A DNA stretch of 64,000 nt from Paenirhodobacter populi (GCF_004022215.1 NZ_SAUZ01000010.1:1-64000); one strand, 5' to 3'; positions 8,318 through 17,612 are shown, counted from the stretch's first letter. The notes: a model not told the origin generated them from the letters alone. Made by a program: numbers and translations.

Positions 8318-9288
8318 GGTTCATTTCCCTTGATTGCTGGCGCTTCGGCGTCAGGCTTGATGCGGCTTTGGGCGCGGGCGTAAAGCGCGGCGCCGCGGGC
8401 CCCGGAACTGTCGCCGAAGCGGGCAAGGCGAAGCGGCGGCGGCGTGATCGGGCCGAGCCTGCGGGCGTCAAAAGCGCGGGTCAGGCGCGCGACGACATCC
8501 GGCATGTTCGACAGGCCGCCGCCCAGAACGATGCAGCCCGGATCGAGGATCAGTTGCAGCGACAGAAGCGCCTCGGCCGTCAGATCCGCCCAGATCTCCA
8601 GCACCCGGGCCGCGGGCCGGTCCCCACCCGCCGCCGCCGCGATCAGGTCGGGCGCCGTCACCTCGCGGCCGAGCCTGTGGCACGCCAGCGCCGCCAGCCC
8701 GGTGCCCGAGACGTAGCGTTCCATGCAGCCCGCCTTGCCGCAGCCGCAGGGCCAGACCGGCAGGTCGAATTCCGCCAGCGCGCGGGCCGGCATGCCGACA
8801 TGGCCGATCTCGACGGCGACGCCGTTCAGGCGCGGCGGGAACTCCCCCCGGACGGTCAGCCCCGCGCCCATGCCGGTGCCGAGGATCACGCCCAGCACGA
8901 CCTCCGCCTCCGCGCCCGCGCCGCCATGGGCCTCGGAATAGGCGAAGGCCATGCAGTCGTTCAGCAGCGGAAAGCGCCGCCCGAAGCGGTCCGCAAGCGC
9001 CGCCCCGATGGCGCGCCCGGTGACCGGGATGTTCGAGGCGAAGGCGTTCCCCGTCGCCGGGTCGATCCAGCCCGCCAGCGCCAGCCCGACCGGCAGCGCG
9101 GGATCGGCGGCCATCTCGCACAGCCAGACGATCTGATCGCCAAGCGCGGCGATGAAGCTGTCGAAATCCGCCGTGGGGGTGGGGATGCGCCGGGTTTTCA
9201 CCGTTTCGATCGCGCCGTCGAACAGGCGCGCCTCTATCTTGGTGCCGCCCAGGTCGATCGCGCCGCAAAGCAGGTCGGTTGCCATCAT
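8314..9288 (-). CDS. ROK-family sugar kinase (probable N-acetylglucosamine or related kinase)
   Basis: A 324-residue ROK kinase. ATP-binding DLGGTK is at 12-17, the catalytic base in the N-D motif is D111, and GTGMGAG is near 137-143. The ROK zinc site is complete: H163 plus C181, C183 and C188 in CGCGKAGC. The start at 9288 overlaps the SIS gene stop (ATGA); upstream codons in the same frame belong to that overlapping region and were not used. Adjacent nagA suggests GlcNAc or ManNAc as substrate. ROK substrate specificity cannot be read reliably from motifs. Confidence 0.88.
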   Translation of the reverse strand: MMATDLLCGAIDLGGTKIEARLFDGAIETVKTRRIPTPTADFDSFIAALGDQIVWLCEMAADPALPVGLALAGWIDPATGNAFASNIPVTGRAIGAALADRFGRRFPLLNDCMAFAYSEAHGGAGAEAEVVLGVILGTGMGAGLTVRGEFPPRLNGVAVEIGHVGMPARALAEFDLPVWPCGCGKAGCMERYVSGTGLAALACHRLGREVTAPDLIAAAAGGDRPAARVLEIWADLTAEALLSLQLILDPGCIVLGGGLSNMPDVVARLTRAFDARRLGPITPPPLRLARFGDSSGARGAALYARAQSRIKPDAEAPAIKGNEP

Positions 9289-9527
9289 GCGCTCCGGGCG
9301 TTCAGGGGAGAGATCGTCACCCCGGTCACCACGCGCGTCAGGCCGATGAAGGCCGAGGTTCCCGCGACGCAAAACAGCGCCCGCTCGATCCCCCTTGCGG
9401 CGATCCAGCGGCGGATCTCGGCGGATCTCGCGGCCAACGGCTCCGCCCATGTGCGCCAGATACCCGGCTGCGCGTGGATTTCGCGCCGGATCCCGGAGAT
9501 TTCGGCATCGATCATGGGGGCGATCAT
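9285..9527 (-). pseudogene. SIS-domain sugar isomerase with large in-frame internal deletion
   Basis: Only 80 codons. Residues 1-60 look like the N-terminus of AgaS/GlmS-like SIS proteins (MIDAEI..., then RGIERALFCVAGTSAFIG, the start of the SIS phosphosugar fold). The last 20 residues (LTRVVTGVTISPLNARSA) look like the C-terminal end of the same family. The family is usually about 340 residues, so some 260 codons seem to have been lost in frame. Both ATGA overlaps with its neighbours survive. The product lacks the sugar-phosphate sites and should be inactive, though translation through it may still support downstream expression. Confidence 0.65.
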
Positions 9528-9925
9528 AGGGCAGGTTCCTCGATTGTGCTGACGACCTGTACACCACGGTCGCGGATACGGCAGGCGGTTTCATGGTCGG
9601 ACGGCAGATCGGTCACAAGAACCGACACATGTTCCATCGCGCGGATCCGGTGCAGGCGCGGCTTTCCGAACCCGGCGCTGTCGGCCAGCAGGATGACGCG
9701 ATCGGCGGCATCCATCATGCGGAAATCGGCAAGGCCCGCGTAACCGGACCGCTGGCAGAACCGGATCAGCGTGGGCTCCGAGGTATGCGTGCAGAGCTTG
9801 CCCGCGGCGGAGCGGAGGAACATCACCGGATCGGTTTCGATCAGCCGACAGATCCCGCGCAGCTTGGGCGTCAGCTCCGGCTCGGCGGCGCGCACCATGC
9901 GCAACAGGTCATCGGTCGAGTCCAT
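9524..9925 (-). pseudogene. RpiR-type DNA-binding domain fused to a DeoR-type C-terminal tail
   Basis: A 133-residue frame in two parts. Residues about 10-70 resemble the HTH_6 domain of RpiR regulators (LTPKLRGICRLIE, then LCTHTSEPTLIRFCQRSGYAGLADFR). Residues about 72-133 resemble the end of a DeoR sensor domain (AADRVILLADSAGFG, LHRIRAMEHVSVLVTD). Neither full sensor domain is present; RpiR proteins normally carry a SIS domain of about 200 residues. It heads the nagA operon. It may still bind DNA as a short protein, but it is most simply read as a deletion-derived hybrid. Confidence 0.65.
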
Positions 9926-9965
9926 TGGCCAACTCTTTGCCTGAAGTGACTTCTACGGCGGTGAT

Positions 9966-9981
9966 TTGTTTCGTTCAACAA
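9966..9981. promoter_or_regulatory. Small inverted repeat upstream of the nagA operon
   Basis: TTGTT-6 nt-AACAA lies about 45 bp upstream of the first gene of the operon in an AT-richer patch. It could be the operator of the RpiR-type regulator. Short arms make this tentative. Confidence 0.3.
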
Positions 9982-10202
9982 GGACATGTATCGCAGGATT
10001 TTCATCCCAACAAAATTCCTGAAGGGCATCCCCGGCGGCGCGTTGGACAAGATCGGCGAGCCGGCCGTCACCCGGCCCATGGACGCGCTGGAAACCGTCG
10101 CGGTCGCGCGGTCTGGATGCGGTCTGGTCGGGTAAGGCCGGTCCGTCCGTGCGACGGAGCGGTGCTCTTGGCTCATGCGCTTTTTACATTGGCCGGCCGG
10201 CC

Positions 10203-12581
10203 TCATGCGCCATAGGGTAGCCAGATCGTCTTGACCTGCGTGGCATGGTCGAGCCAGTCGCGCCCCCGCGCCGTCGCATCGTCCAGCCAGTCGAGGGCCA
10301 GTCCGCCGTTCGTCCAGACCTGTTTCAGGTTGCCTGCGGACAGGGCCTCGACCCCGGCGGCGCCCTCGGCGGGACCGTGATACCAAAGCCCGTCGACCGC
10401 GTCGTGATCGGCCAGAACAGCCGCCAGCGCGTCGCGTTCACCGGTCACGAGATTGACCACACCGCCCGGCAGGTCCGAGGTGTCGAAGACCTGATAGAGC
10501 GGCTGCGCGATCAGCGCATGGGCGGGCGAGGGCACCGCCACCACCCGGTTTCCCGTCGCGATCAGCGGCAGGATCAGCGACATCAGCGACAGGAGCGGCG
10601 CCTCATCCGGCGCGACCACGCCGACCACGCCCAGAGGCTCCTTGACCGACAGCGTCAGGTGGCGCGGCTTCGTCGCGTGTATGCGGCCATCGTCCTTGTC
10701 CGCCATGCCCGCGTAATAGAAGACACGCTCCAGCGTCTTGCGAACCTCGGCGCCCGCGTCGGCTCTGCTCACCCCCGCCTGCACCAGCGCGGCGACCAGA
10801 TCGGCTTCGCGCGCGGCGATATTCTCCGCCATGAAGAACAGCACCTGCGCCCGGGCATGCGCATTCGCGGCCCAGCCACCTGCCTTCAGCGCCGCCTCGA
10901 CCGCGTTCCGGATATCCTTGCGGCCCGAGATCGGGGCCAGACCGAGGGCCTCGCCCTTCCGCCCACGCACCACATAGCTTGCGCCGCCGTCGGGACGGGC
11001 CTGCGCGCCGCCGATATAGTTCTTCATCGTGCGGTCGATCAGGCCGGGGCCGACAGCCTCGGTCCCGGTGAAGGCCGTCAGATCGACGGGCGCGGGTTTC
11101 AGCGCGGCGCGGCGCTTGCCCCCGGCGGGGCGCAGATAGGCGGACATCCCCTCGCGCGCGCCCTCGCGGCCGAAACCGCTTTCCTTCATCCCGCCGAAGG
11201 GCGCGCCCGCGTCGAAGATGTTGGTGGCGTTGATCCAGACCACGCCCGCCTTCACCCGCGCCGCAAGCTCGGTGGCCGCGTTGACATTCTCGGACCAGAC
11301 CGAGGCCGCGAGGCCGTAGGCGGTGTTGTTGGCAAGGCTCACCGCCTCATCCACCGTGCGGAAGGTGGTGGTCACAGCGATCGGGCCGAAGATTTCCACC
11401 TGCGAGACGGTGGCGGCCGGCTCGGTATCGGCAAAGAAGCCGGGCGCCACGAAATGCCCGCGGGCGGGCAGCGGACAGGCGGATTGTTCAAGGGTATGGC
11501 CCTCGGCCCGGGCATCGCGCAGCAGCGCCTCGATCCGGGCCTTCTGCCTGCCCGAGACGATGGCGCCCATGTCGGTCGACTTGTCCAGCGGATCGCCCAG
11601 CCGGATCCTGTCCATCCGGGCGCGCAGCCGGGTCAGGAAACGTTCGGCGATGCCTTCTTGCAGCAGCAGCCGGGACCCCGCGCAGCACACTTCGCCCTGA
11701 TTGAACCAGATGCCGTCGACGACGCCCTCGACCGCCGCATCCAGATCGGCGTCGGCGCAGACGATGAAGGGCGACTTGCCGCCCAGTTCCAGCGTCAGAC
11801 GCTTGCCCGAGCCGGCGGTGGCGCGGCGGATCTCGCGCCCGACGGCGGTGGAGCCGGTGAAGGCCACCTTCGCCACGTCCGGGTGCCGCACGATCAGGGC
11901 GCCGGTCTCGCCGCCACCGTGGACGATGTTGACGACGCCTTTGGGCAGGCCCGCCTCGCACAGGAGTTCCGCAAAGGCGGTGGCGGTCAGCGGCGTCAGG
12001 TCGGCGGGCTTCAGCACCACGGTGTTCCCCGCCGCCAGCGCGGGCGCGATCTTCCACGCCAGCATCAGCAGCGGGAAATTCCACGGGATCACCTGTCCGC
12101 AGACGCCAAGCGGTTCATGCCCCGGGAACTCGCTGTCCAGCGCTGCGGCCCAGCCGGCGTGATGGTAGAAATGCCGTATCGCCAGCGGAATGTCGGCAGT
12201 CCGGCTTTCGCGGATCGGCTTGCCGTTGTCGAGGCTTTCCAGCACCGAAAAGAACCGCTCGCGCTTTTGCAGTCCGCGCGCGATGGCATACAGGTATTGC
12301 GCCCGCTCGAACCCCGTCAGCCGCGACCAGCGCGGGAAGGCGGTCTTCGCGGCGGCGACGGCGGCGTCCACCTCGGCCGGACCGGCGGCGGGAATGCGGG
12401 CAAGGATCTCGCCCGTGGCGGGGTTTTCGACCTCGATCGCCGCCTGATCGGCGCCGGAGAAGGCCCCGTCGATGAAATGGCCGAGCCGGCCGCCGCGGGC
12501 CGCGAGCCAGGCTTTCGCATCCGTCACCGCCTCGGGCGCGGGGCCGTAATCCATGCTTTCCATGATGTCCTTGATGCTCAT
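10203..12581 (-). CDS. Double-length aldehyde dehydrogenase of the deoxyribose operon
   Basis: A 792-residue protein. Residues about 30-480 form a complete NAD(P)-dependent aldehyde dehydrogenase with general-base E265 (LELGGKS) and catalytic C299 in GEVCCAGSR. From about 515 to the end a second, partial ALDH-like domain follows without a matching catalytic Cys motif. It is the last gene of the deoC operon, 9 bp after deoC. DeoC releases acetaldehyde, so the inferred role is oxidation of acetaldehyde to acetate or acetyl-type products. The extra domain may be structural, as in other long ALDHs found beside deoC. Confidence 0.88.
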   Translation of the reverse strand: MSIKDIMESMDYGPAPEAVTDAKAWLAARGGRLGHFIDGAFSGADQAAIEVENPATGEILARIPAAGPAEVDAAVAAAKTAFPRWSRLTGFERAQYLYAIARGLQKRERFFSVLESLDNGKPIRESRTADIPLAIRHFYHHAGWAAALDSEFPGHEPLGVCGQVIPWNFPLLMLAWKIAPALAAGNTVVLKPADLTPLTATAFAELLCEAGLPKGVVNIVHGGGETGALIVRHPDVAKVAFTGSTAVGREIRRATAGSGKRLTLELGGKSPFIVCADADLDAAVEGVVDGIWFNQGEVCCAGSRLLLQEGIAERFLTRLRARMDRIRLGDPLDKSTDMGAIVSGRQKARIEALLRDARAEGHTLEQSACPLPARGHFVAPGFFADTEPAATVSQVEIFGPIAVTTTFRTVDEAVSLANNTAYGLAASVWSENVNAATELAARVKAGVVWINATNIFDAGAPFGGMKESGFGREGAREGMSAYLRPAGGKRRAALKPAPVDLTAFTGTEAVGPGLIDRTMKNYIGGAQARPDGGASYVVRGRKGEALGLAPISGRKDIRNAVEAALKAGGWAANAHARAQVLFFMAENIAAREADLVAALVQAGVSRADAGAEVRKTLERVFYYAGMADKDDGRIHATKPRHLTLSVKEPLGVVGVVAPDEAPLLSLMSLILPLIATGNRVVAVPSPAHALIAQPLYQVFDTSDLPGGVVNLVTGERDALAAVLADHDAVDGLWYHGPAEGAAGVEALSAGNLKQVWTNGGLALDWLDDATARGRDWLDHATQVKTIWLPYGA

Positions 12582-12590
12582 CTGTGGGCC

Positions 12591-13550
12591 TCAGCTCAGG
12601 GCGTGGTGGGAGGCGGCGGCATAGCGGCCGGTGACATGGTGTTCGAGTTGCCGCTCGATATCCGCCAGAAGCGACGAGGCGCCGATGCGGAACAGGTCGG
12701 GTTTCAGCCAGTCGTTGCCGGCCTCCTCCTTCATCAGGGCAAGCCAGTTCATCGCGTCCCTGGCGGTGCGCAGCCCCCCGGCGGGCTTGAAGCCGATCCG
12801 GTATCCCGTCCGTGCGCCATAGTCGCGCAGGGCCCGCAGCATGGTCAGGGAAACCGGCAGGGTGGCGTTCTCGGTCTCCTTCCCGGTCGAGGTCTTGATG
12901 AAATCGGCCCCCGCCTGCATCGCCACCATCGAGGCGCGATAGACATTCGTGAGGGTGCCCAGCTCACCCGTGGCAAGGATGGTCTTCAGATGCGCCGGGC
13001 CGCAGGCCGCCCGCATCGCGGCGATCTCGTCATACAGCGCCGTCCAGTTGCCCAGAAGAACATGCGCGCGTGTGATCACGATGTCGATTTCCGCAGCGCC
13101 CTGTTCGATGGCATAGGTGATCTCGGCCAGCCGCTGCGGCAACGGCGTCAGGCCCGCCGGAAAGCCTGTCGCGACCGAGGCGACCGGGATCCCGGATCCC
13201 TCCAGCGCCCGCACGGCATGGGGCACCATCGTCGGATAGACGCAGACCGCGCCGGTGGTCAGGCCGATGTCCGCAACGCCCATCGCCGCCAGCAGGTCGG
13301 GGCGCACCGGCTGCCGGGCCTTGGCGCATAGCCTGCGCACCTTGCCCGGTGTGTCGTCGCCCGCCAGCGTCGTCAGATCGATGCACTGGATCGCGCGCAA
13401 CAACCATGCCGCCTGATGGTCCTTCTTGACGGACCGGCTGGCGGCGAGGGTGGCGGCGCGCCGTTCGGCGGCGGAGCGGTTGACCTGCACCTCGTCGAAC
13501 CAGTCCGGGGCGAGGGCGGTGCCGGGATTGCGCGGGTGGCTGTCTGACAT
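12591..13550 (-). CDS. deoC: Deoxyribose-phosphate aldolase
   Basis: A 319-residue class I aldolase of the long DeoC type that cleaves 2-deoxyribose-5-phosphate to acetaldehyde and glyceraldehyde-3-phosphate. Key residues are visible: D156 (EIDIVIT), Schiff-base K219 (ADFIKTSTG) and K255 (GFKPAGG). The ATG at 13550 follows the kinase stop by 11 bp; the frame extends further upstream but only inside the kinase gene. It sits between the kinase and the aldehyde dehydrogenase, which is the order expected for 2-deoxyribose use. Confidence 0.94.
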   Translation of the reverse strand: MSDSHPRNPGTALAPDWFDEVQVNRSAAERRAATLAASRSVKKDHQAAWLLRAIQCIDLTTLAGDDTPGKVRRLCAKARQPVRPDLLAAMGVADIGLTTGAVCVYPTMVPHAVRALEGSGIPVASVATGFPAGLTPLPQRLAEITYAIEQGAAEIDIVITRAHVLLGNWTALYDEIAAMRAACGPAHLKTILATGELGTLTNVYRASMVAMQAGADFIKTSTGKETENATLPVSLTMLRALRDYGARTGYRIGFKPAGGLRTARDAMNWLALMKEEAGNDWLKPDLFRIGASSLLADIERQLEHHVTGRYAAASHHALS

Positions 13551-13561
13551 GGCAAAGGCCC

Positions 13562-14509
13562 TCATGCGGTTTCGGGAAATGCGCGGCAGAAGGCGTCGAA
13601 GGCCGCCGCCGTCGCGTAGGATTTCTGGGTGCCGCGTCCGGTCACCGAATGGGCGGCATAACGCGCGGCCCGGTTCAGGGCCAGTTCCACATCGCCGGTC
13701 GCCGCCAGAAAATGCGCGAAGGCGCCGATGAAGGCATCCCCCGCGCCGGTCGTATCGACGGGCGCGACCTGAACGGGGGCGATCTTCACGACCCCGTCGC
13801 GCGAAATCAGCCGCGCCCCGCGTCCGCCGAGGGTGACGATCACCGTGCCGATCCCGCGCGCGATCAGGCCGCGGGCGGCGGCCTCGATCTCGGCCTCGGT
13901 GCCGGTGGGCTGGCCGGAGAGCAGCGCCAGCTCGCTCTCGTTCGGGATGAGAAAGCTCAGGTCGCGCAGGTCGTCGACGTTCAGGCCGGCGGGGGCGGGG
14001 GCCGGGTTCAGGATCGTGCGCACCCCCCATTCGGCGGCGCGCCGCACGGTATGGGTGACGGTGGCGAGCGGAACTTCCATCTGCATCAGGATCAGATCGG
14101 CGGCACGCAGGGTTGCCTCGGCCGCGTCGACATCGGCGGGCGACAGATCGGCATTCGCGCCCTTGACGATCAGAATCGAATTCTCGCCCGTCGGATCGAC
14201 GAAGATCGGCGCCACGCCCGAGGATTTCTCTGCCACCCTGCCGACATGGCGGGTGTCGATGCCGTGATCGTCCAGATTGCGGATCGTGTTGTCACCGAAC
14301 AGGTCGGAGCCGACCTTGGTCACCATGCTGACGGCCGAGCCCAGCTTTGCCGCCGCGACCGCCTGATTGGCGCCCTTGCCGCCGCAGCCGATCTCGAAAT
14401 CCGGGGCCTCGAGGGTTTCGCCCGGCGCGGGCATCCGGGTGATGTAGGTCACAAGGTCGACCATGTTGGAGCCGACGACCGCGATGCGGCCGGGTCTGGA
14501 GTGGGTCAT
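13562..14509 (-). CDS. PfkB-family sugar kinase (ribokinase/deoxyribokinase)
   Basis: A 315-residue ribokinase-like kinase. The sugar-binding GCGGKGANQA motif is at 41-50 and the catalytic DTTGAGD motif ends at D258. It starts 3 bp after the mutarotase-like gene and precedes deoC by 11 bp. General ribokinase homology is clear. The neighbouring deoC argues that the physiological substrate is 2-deoxy-D-ribose, giving the 5-phosphate that DeoC needs; ribose remains possible. Confidence 0.88.
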   Translation of the reverse strand: MTHSRPGRIAVVGSNMVDLVTYITRMPAPGETLEAPDFEIGCGGKGANQAVAAAKLGSAVSMVTKVGSDLFGDNTIRNLDDHGIDTRHVGRVAEKSSGVAPIFVDPTGENSILIVKGANADLSPADVDAAEATLRAADLILMQMEVPLATVTHTVRRAAEWGVRTILNPAPAPAGLNVDDLRDLSFLIPNESELALLSGQPTGTEAEIEAAARGLIARGIGTVIVTLGGRGARLISRDGVVKIAPVQVAPVDTTGAGDAFIGAFAHFLAATGDVELALNRAARYAAHSVTGRGTQKSYATAAAFDAFCRAFPETA

Positions 14510-14512
14510 GGC

Positions 14513-15607
14513 TCAGTCCTTTCGGATAAGGGCGATCGCGGCCCGGGCGGCGGCGGCCTCGTCGCGGCCGAGCAGCCCGAGCGTGACGGGAAAGTGCGCC
14601 GTCGCGCCCGGCGGCAGCAGGCGCACGTTGCCCTTGGCCTTTTCGGCGGTGTAGCCCTCGGGCTCGCAGGTGGCCGGCAGCGCGAAGGCCGCGACCTGCG
14701 CATCGCCGTCGTTCAGGATCCAGCGTACGCAGAAGGGCAGGTCCTCCGGTCGCCAACCGACGGAGAAGGCCATGCCATCGGGCAGCTCCATCAGCATGCG
14801 GGTGCGGCCCGTGTCATCGGTGCCGGGCGCGCGGATGTAGAAGACCTGCTCGGGGGAATAGAGGTCGGGTTCATCCAGCACCTCCATCCGCGCGGGGGCG
14901 CGGGCAAGATCGTCGAGCAGCGCGAGAAAATCGGGCGAGGGCGTGACATGCCCCGGCACGGTCCGGCGCACCTGCGTGCGTTCGGGCGTGAAGGGCGCGG
15001 GCTGCACGATCCGCGCCCCGGCGACGAAATCGAAATTCGCGTGGAGCATGTACATCAGCTCCATCGGATGCGCGGAGAGGTTCTCGACCGCCATTTCCAC
15101 GTCGATCAGGCCGCTGTCCGGATGCAGCCGGACCCGGGGCCGCGCCATGTAATGCGGCCCGAAGCCCATGACATATTCGCAGGTCCCGCCAAGCTCGGCG
15201 AAATCTCCGCCCGCGTTTTGGCCAAAGATCAGCGTGGCGCTGTCCATCCGCGCGGTGGGCATCTCGCCGTGCAGGGGATGGTTGTCGGCGGGGCCGGGCG
15301 TGCCGTTGCGCAGCACCCCCGCGTGATAGGCAAAGGCGCCATAGGTTTCGAGGATCGAGGCCCCGGCGCGCGGAAAGGGGAAAACGTTCCCCATCGTCAG
15401 CCGGCGCCCGTCGAAGACCGCGTCCCAGATCATCTGGCCGAGGAAGGGCAGCAGCGTCACATGCCCGCGCGCGTTGCGGATCGTCAGCGCCTCGACCCCC
15501 GAGGGGTAGCGGAACGCCGTGGCGGTGAAGGCGCCGCCTTGCGCGATGATCCGCTCGCCATGCGCGGGAAAGGCCTCGGGCGGCAGGGGAATGCAGATAT
15601 CCGTCAT
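14513..15607 (-). CDS. Aldose 1-epimerase-like protein (DUF4432 family)
   Basis: A 364-residue protein with the galactose-mutarotase-like beta-sandwich character of DUF4432. Recognisable stretches include ALTIRNARGHVTLLPFLGQM near the N-terminus, NHPLHGEMP and a YMLHANFDF segment. The start at 15607 overlaps the permease stop by ATGA, so it is translated with the transporter. It probably interconverts anomers of the imported sugar before phosphorylation. Family activity is poorly characterised, and mutarotation is inferred from fold and operon position. Confidence 0.75.
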   Translation of the reverse strand: MTDICIPLPPEAFPAHGERIIAQGGAFTATAFRYPSGVEALTIRNARGHVTLLPFLGQMIWDAVFDGRRLTMGNVFPFPRAGASILETYGAFAYHAGVLRNGTPGPADNHPLHGEMPTARMDSATLIFGQNAGGDFAELGGTCEYVMGFGPHYMARPRVRLHPDSGLIDVEMAVENLSAHPMELMYMLHANFDFVAGARIVQPAPFTPERTQVRRTVPGHVTPSPDFLALLDDLARAPARMEVLDEPDLYSPEQVFYIRAPGTDDTGRTRMLMELPDGMAFSVGWRPEDLPFCVRWILNDGDAQVAAFALPATCEPEGYTAEKAKGNVRLLPPGATAHFPVTLGLLGRDEAAAARAAIALIRKD

Positions 15608-16614
15608 TTCTGCGACCTCAGGTAGTTGATGGCGATGACCACGACGAGAAAGCCGCCCCAGACCGCGTCGATCAGGAAGTTCGACATGCGCATGATCTGC
15701 AGCCCCGAGGACAGCAGCATCAGCGCGATCAGGGCCAGCAGGACGCCCAGCACCCGGCCCTTGCCGCCCGCCGGATTGGTGCCGCCCAGCACCGCGATCA
15801 GCACCGCCTGCAACAGGTAGGAGGCGCCGAAATCCGCCTTGGCCGAGTTGGTGCGCCCCGACAGCAGCACCCCCGCGATGGCCGAGAGCACCCCCGTCAG
15901 CATGTAGCTGTAAAGGATCATCCGGCCCGAGCGGATGCCGGCAAAGATCGCGGCGCGCGGGTTCGTTCCGATCAGCATCAGGCTGACGCCCAGGGTGGTG
16001 CGCGTCAGCGCGACCGCGACCAGCAGGGCGACGACGATCAGCACCCACAGCGGCGTCGCAAGGCCAAGGATCTTGCCGGTGCCGATCCAGGCCCAGGTCT
16101 GCGGAAAGCCCACGATCGCCGGCCCGCCGGTCAGCACCAGCGCCAGCCCCGCAAAGATCTGTCCGGTCCCCAGTGTGGCCAGGATCGGGATGATCCGCAG
16201 CCGTGCGATCAGCAGCCCGTTGATCACCCCTGCCGCCAGCCCCACCAGCAGCGCGATCAGCACGGCCGCCACGGTATGCATCACGACGCCGGCGCCTCCG
16301 GCACCGATCGCCTCCTGCACGGCGGGGATGCGGAAATAGACCCCGGCGACGATGGCGGCAAGGTTCGCCACCCCGACCACCGACAGGTCGATGCCGCCGG
16401 TCAGCATCGCGATCATCATCGCGATCGACAGGATGCCCAGTTCCGGCATGATGTAGGAGATCGACTCGAAATTGTAGTAACGCAGGAACTTGTCCGGGTT
16501 CATCGCGGTCATCGCGACAAAGATCAGCACGGTGATGACGACAAGCTGCGCTATGGCCGCGTCACTGCCCAGAAGGCGGCGGATCAGGGGCCGGGTTTCG
16601 GGGGTCGTGGTCAT
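15604..16614 (-). CDS. Sugar ABC transporter permease (RbsC/AraH type)
   Basis: A 336-residue integral membrane protein of the BPD_transp_2 (PF02653) family with about ten hydrophobic segments. It includes the conserved MLTGGIDLSVVGVANLAA motif near 90-107 and an ANSAKADFGASY-type loop in the C-terminal half. It starts 12 bp after the other permease gene. It is one of two different permeases in the operon, which suggests a heterodimeric channel paired with the single dual ATPase encoded upstream. Confidence 0.9.
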   Translation of the reverse strand: MTTTPETRPLIRRLLGSDAAIAQLVVITVLIFVAMTAMNPDKFLRYYNFESISYIMPELGILSIAMMIAMLTGGIDLSVVGVANLAAIVAGVYFRIPAVQEAIGAGGAGVVMHTVAAVLIALLVGLAAGVINGLLIARLRIIPILATLGTGQIFAGLALVLTGGPAIVGFPQTWAWIGTGKILGLATPLWVLIVVALLVAVALTRTTLGVSLMLIGTNPRAAIFAGIRSGRMILYSYMLTGVLSAIAGVLLSGRTNSAKADFGASYLLQAVLIAVLGGTNPAGGKGRVLGVLLALIALMLLSSGLQIMRMSNFLIDAVWGGFLVVVIAINYLRSQK

Positions 16615-16626
16615 GGCTCCACCTCC

Positions 16627-17604
16627 TCAGGCCAGTTTCCGGCGATCGCGCCGGGCGGTGATCGCGGTCGCCGTGACGATGATCATGCCGACGACGACAC
16701 GCTGCCAGGTGGTGTCCACCTTCAGCAGGATCAGTGAATTCTTGACCATCACCAGCATGAACACGCCGATCAGGGTTCCGAGCACCGATCCCCGCCCGCC
16801 GAAGATCGAGGCTCCGCCCAGCACCACCGCCGCGATCACGTCGAGTTCGAGGCCCTGAAAATCGCGTGGGTTCGCCTGCCAGATCATCGAGGTGTGGAGC
16901 ATCCCGGCCAGGCCCGCCAGCAGCCCCGCCGTGCAATAGACGAACCAGATCGTGCGGCGGGTGTTGAAGCCGGCGCGGCGCGCGGATTCGGCGTCGGTGC
17001 CATAGGCATAGACCGACCGTCCGATCATCGTGTAGCGCAGCACCAGATGCATCGCCACCGCGAGGCCGAGATAGACCAGCACCATCGCCGTCAGCCCGTA
17101 GCTCGCCCCGTTCGCGGCCTGCACCGTCACGAGATCGTGCTTGCCGAAGGCGATCAGCTCCTTCGGCATCTTGTTGATGTTGACGATCGAGGCTCCCATC
17201 AGCCCGAGCAGCAGCCCTCGCACGATCGAGGCCGTGCCCAGTGTGACGATCAGCGGGATCATGCGGAAGCGCTCGATGATCAGCGCGTTGAAGGCGCCCA
17301 GAACAAGCCCGATCAGCGCCGCCGCGATGAAGGGGAGGAGCACACCGTCATAGTTCAGCTCGACCATCGCGCGCACCACGATGTAGAGCGCGGCGACGGC
17401 GAAGGATGGAAGGGATACGTCGATCCCGCCCGAGATCATCACCAGCAGCACGCCAAGCGCCATGATGCCGATCACGACGTTGGACTTGGCAAGGCTGAAC
17501 AGGTTGTCGAACCCCCAGAACGCGGGATTGACGAGGCCGATCAGCACCATTGCGGCAACCAGCACGCAGGCAATGACGAATTCCGTGGAGTTCAGGATTT
17601 TCAT
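16627..17604 (-). CDS. Sugar ABC transporter permease (RbsC type)
   Basis: A 325-residue permease of the same PF02653 family, with the signature MISGGIDVSLPSFAVAAL near residues 58-75 and about ten membrane segments. The ATG at 17604 lies 8 bp after the ATPase stop. The open frame continues far upstream antiparallel to the ATPase reading, but that part is a shadow. Together with the neighbouring permease it should form the channel for the deoxyribose-like sugar. Confidence 0.9.
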   Translation of the reverse strand: MKILNSTEFVIACVLVAAMVLIGLVNPAFWGFDNLFSLAKSNVVIGIMALGVLLVMISGGIDVSLPSFAVAALYIVVRAMVELNYDGVLLPFIAAALIGLVLGAFNALIIERFRMIPLIVTLGTASIVRGLLLGLMGASIVNINKMPKELIAFGKHDLVTVQAANGASYGLTAMVLVYLGLAVAMHLVLRYTMIGRSVYAYGTDAESARRAGFNTRRTIWFVYCTAGLLAGLAGMLHTSMIWQANPRDFQGLELDVIAAVVLGGASIFGGRGSVLGTLIGVFMLVMVKNSLILLKVDTTWQRVVVGMIIVTATAITARRDRRKLA

Positions 17605-17612
17605 CGGCGGCC

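Noticed and set aside
10245-13331. 1028-codon plus-strand open frame
   Set aside because: It is antisense to the aldehyde dehydrogenase and deoC genes, which have clear motifs. The predicted protein is Arg/Gly/His-rich without any family pattern. Long antisense frames are expected in high-GC coding DNA.
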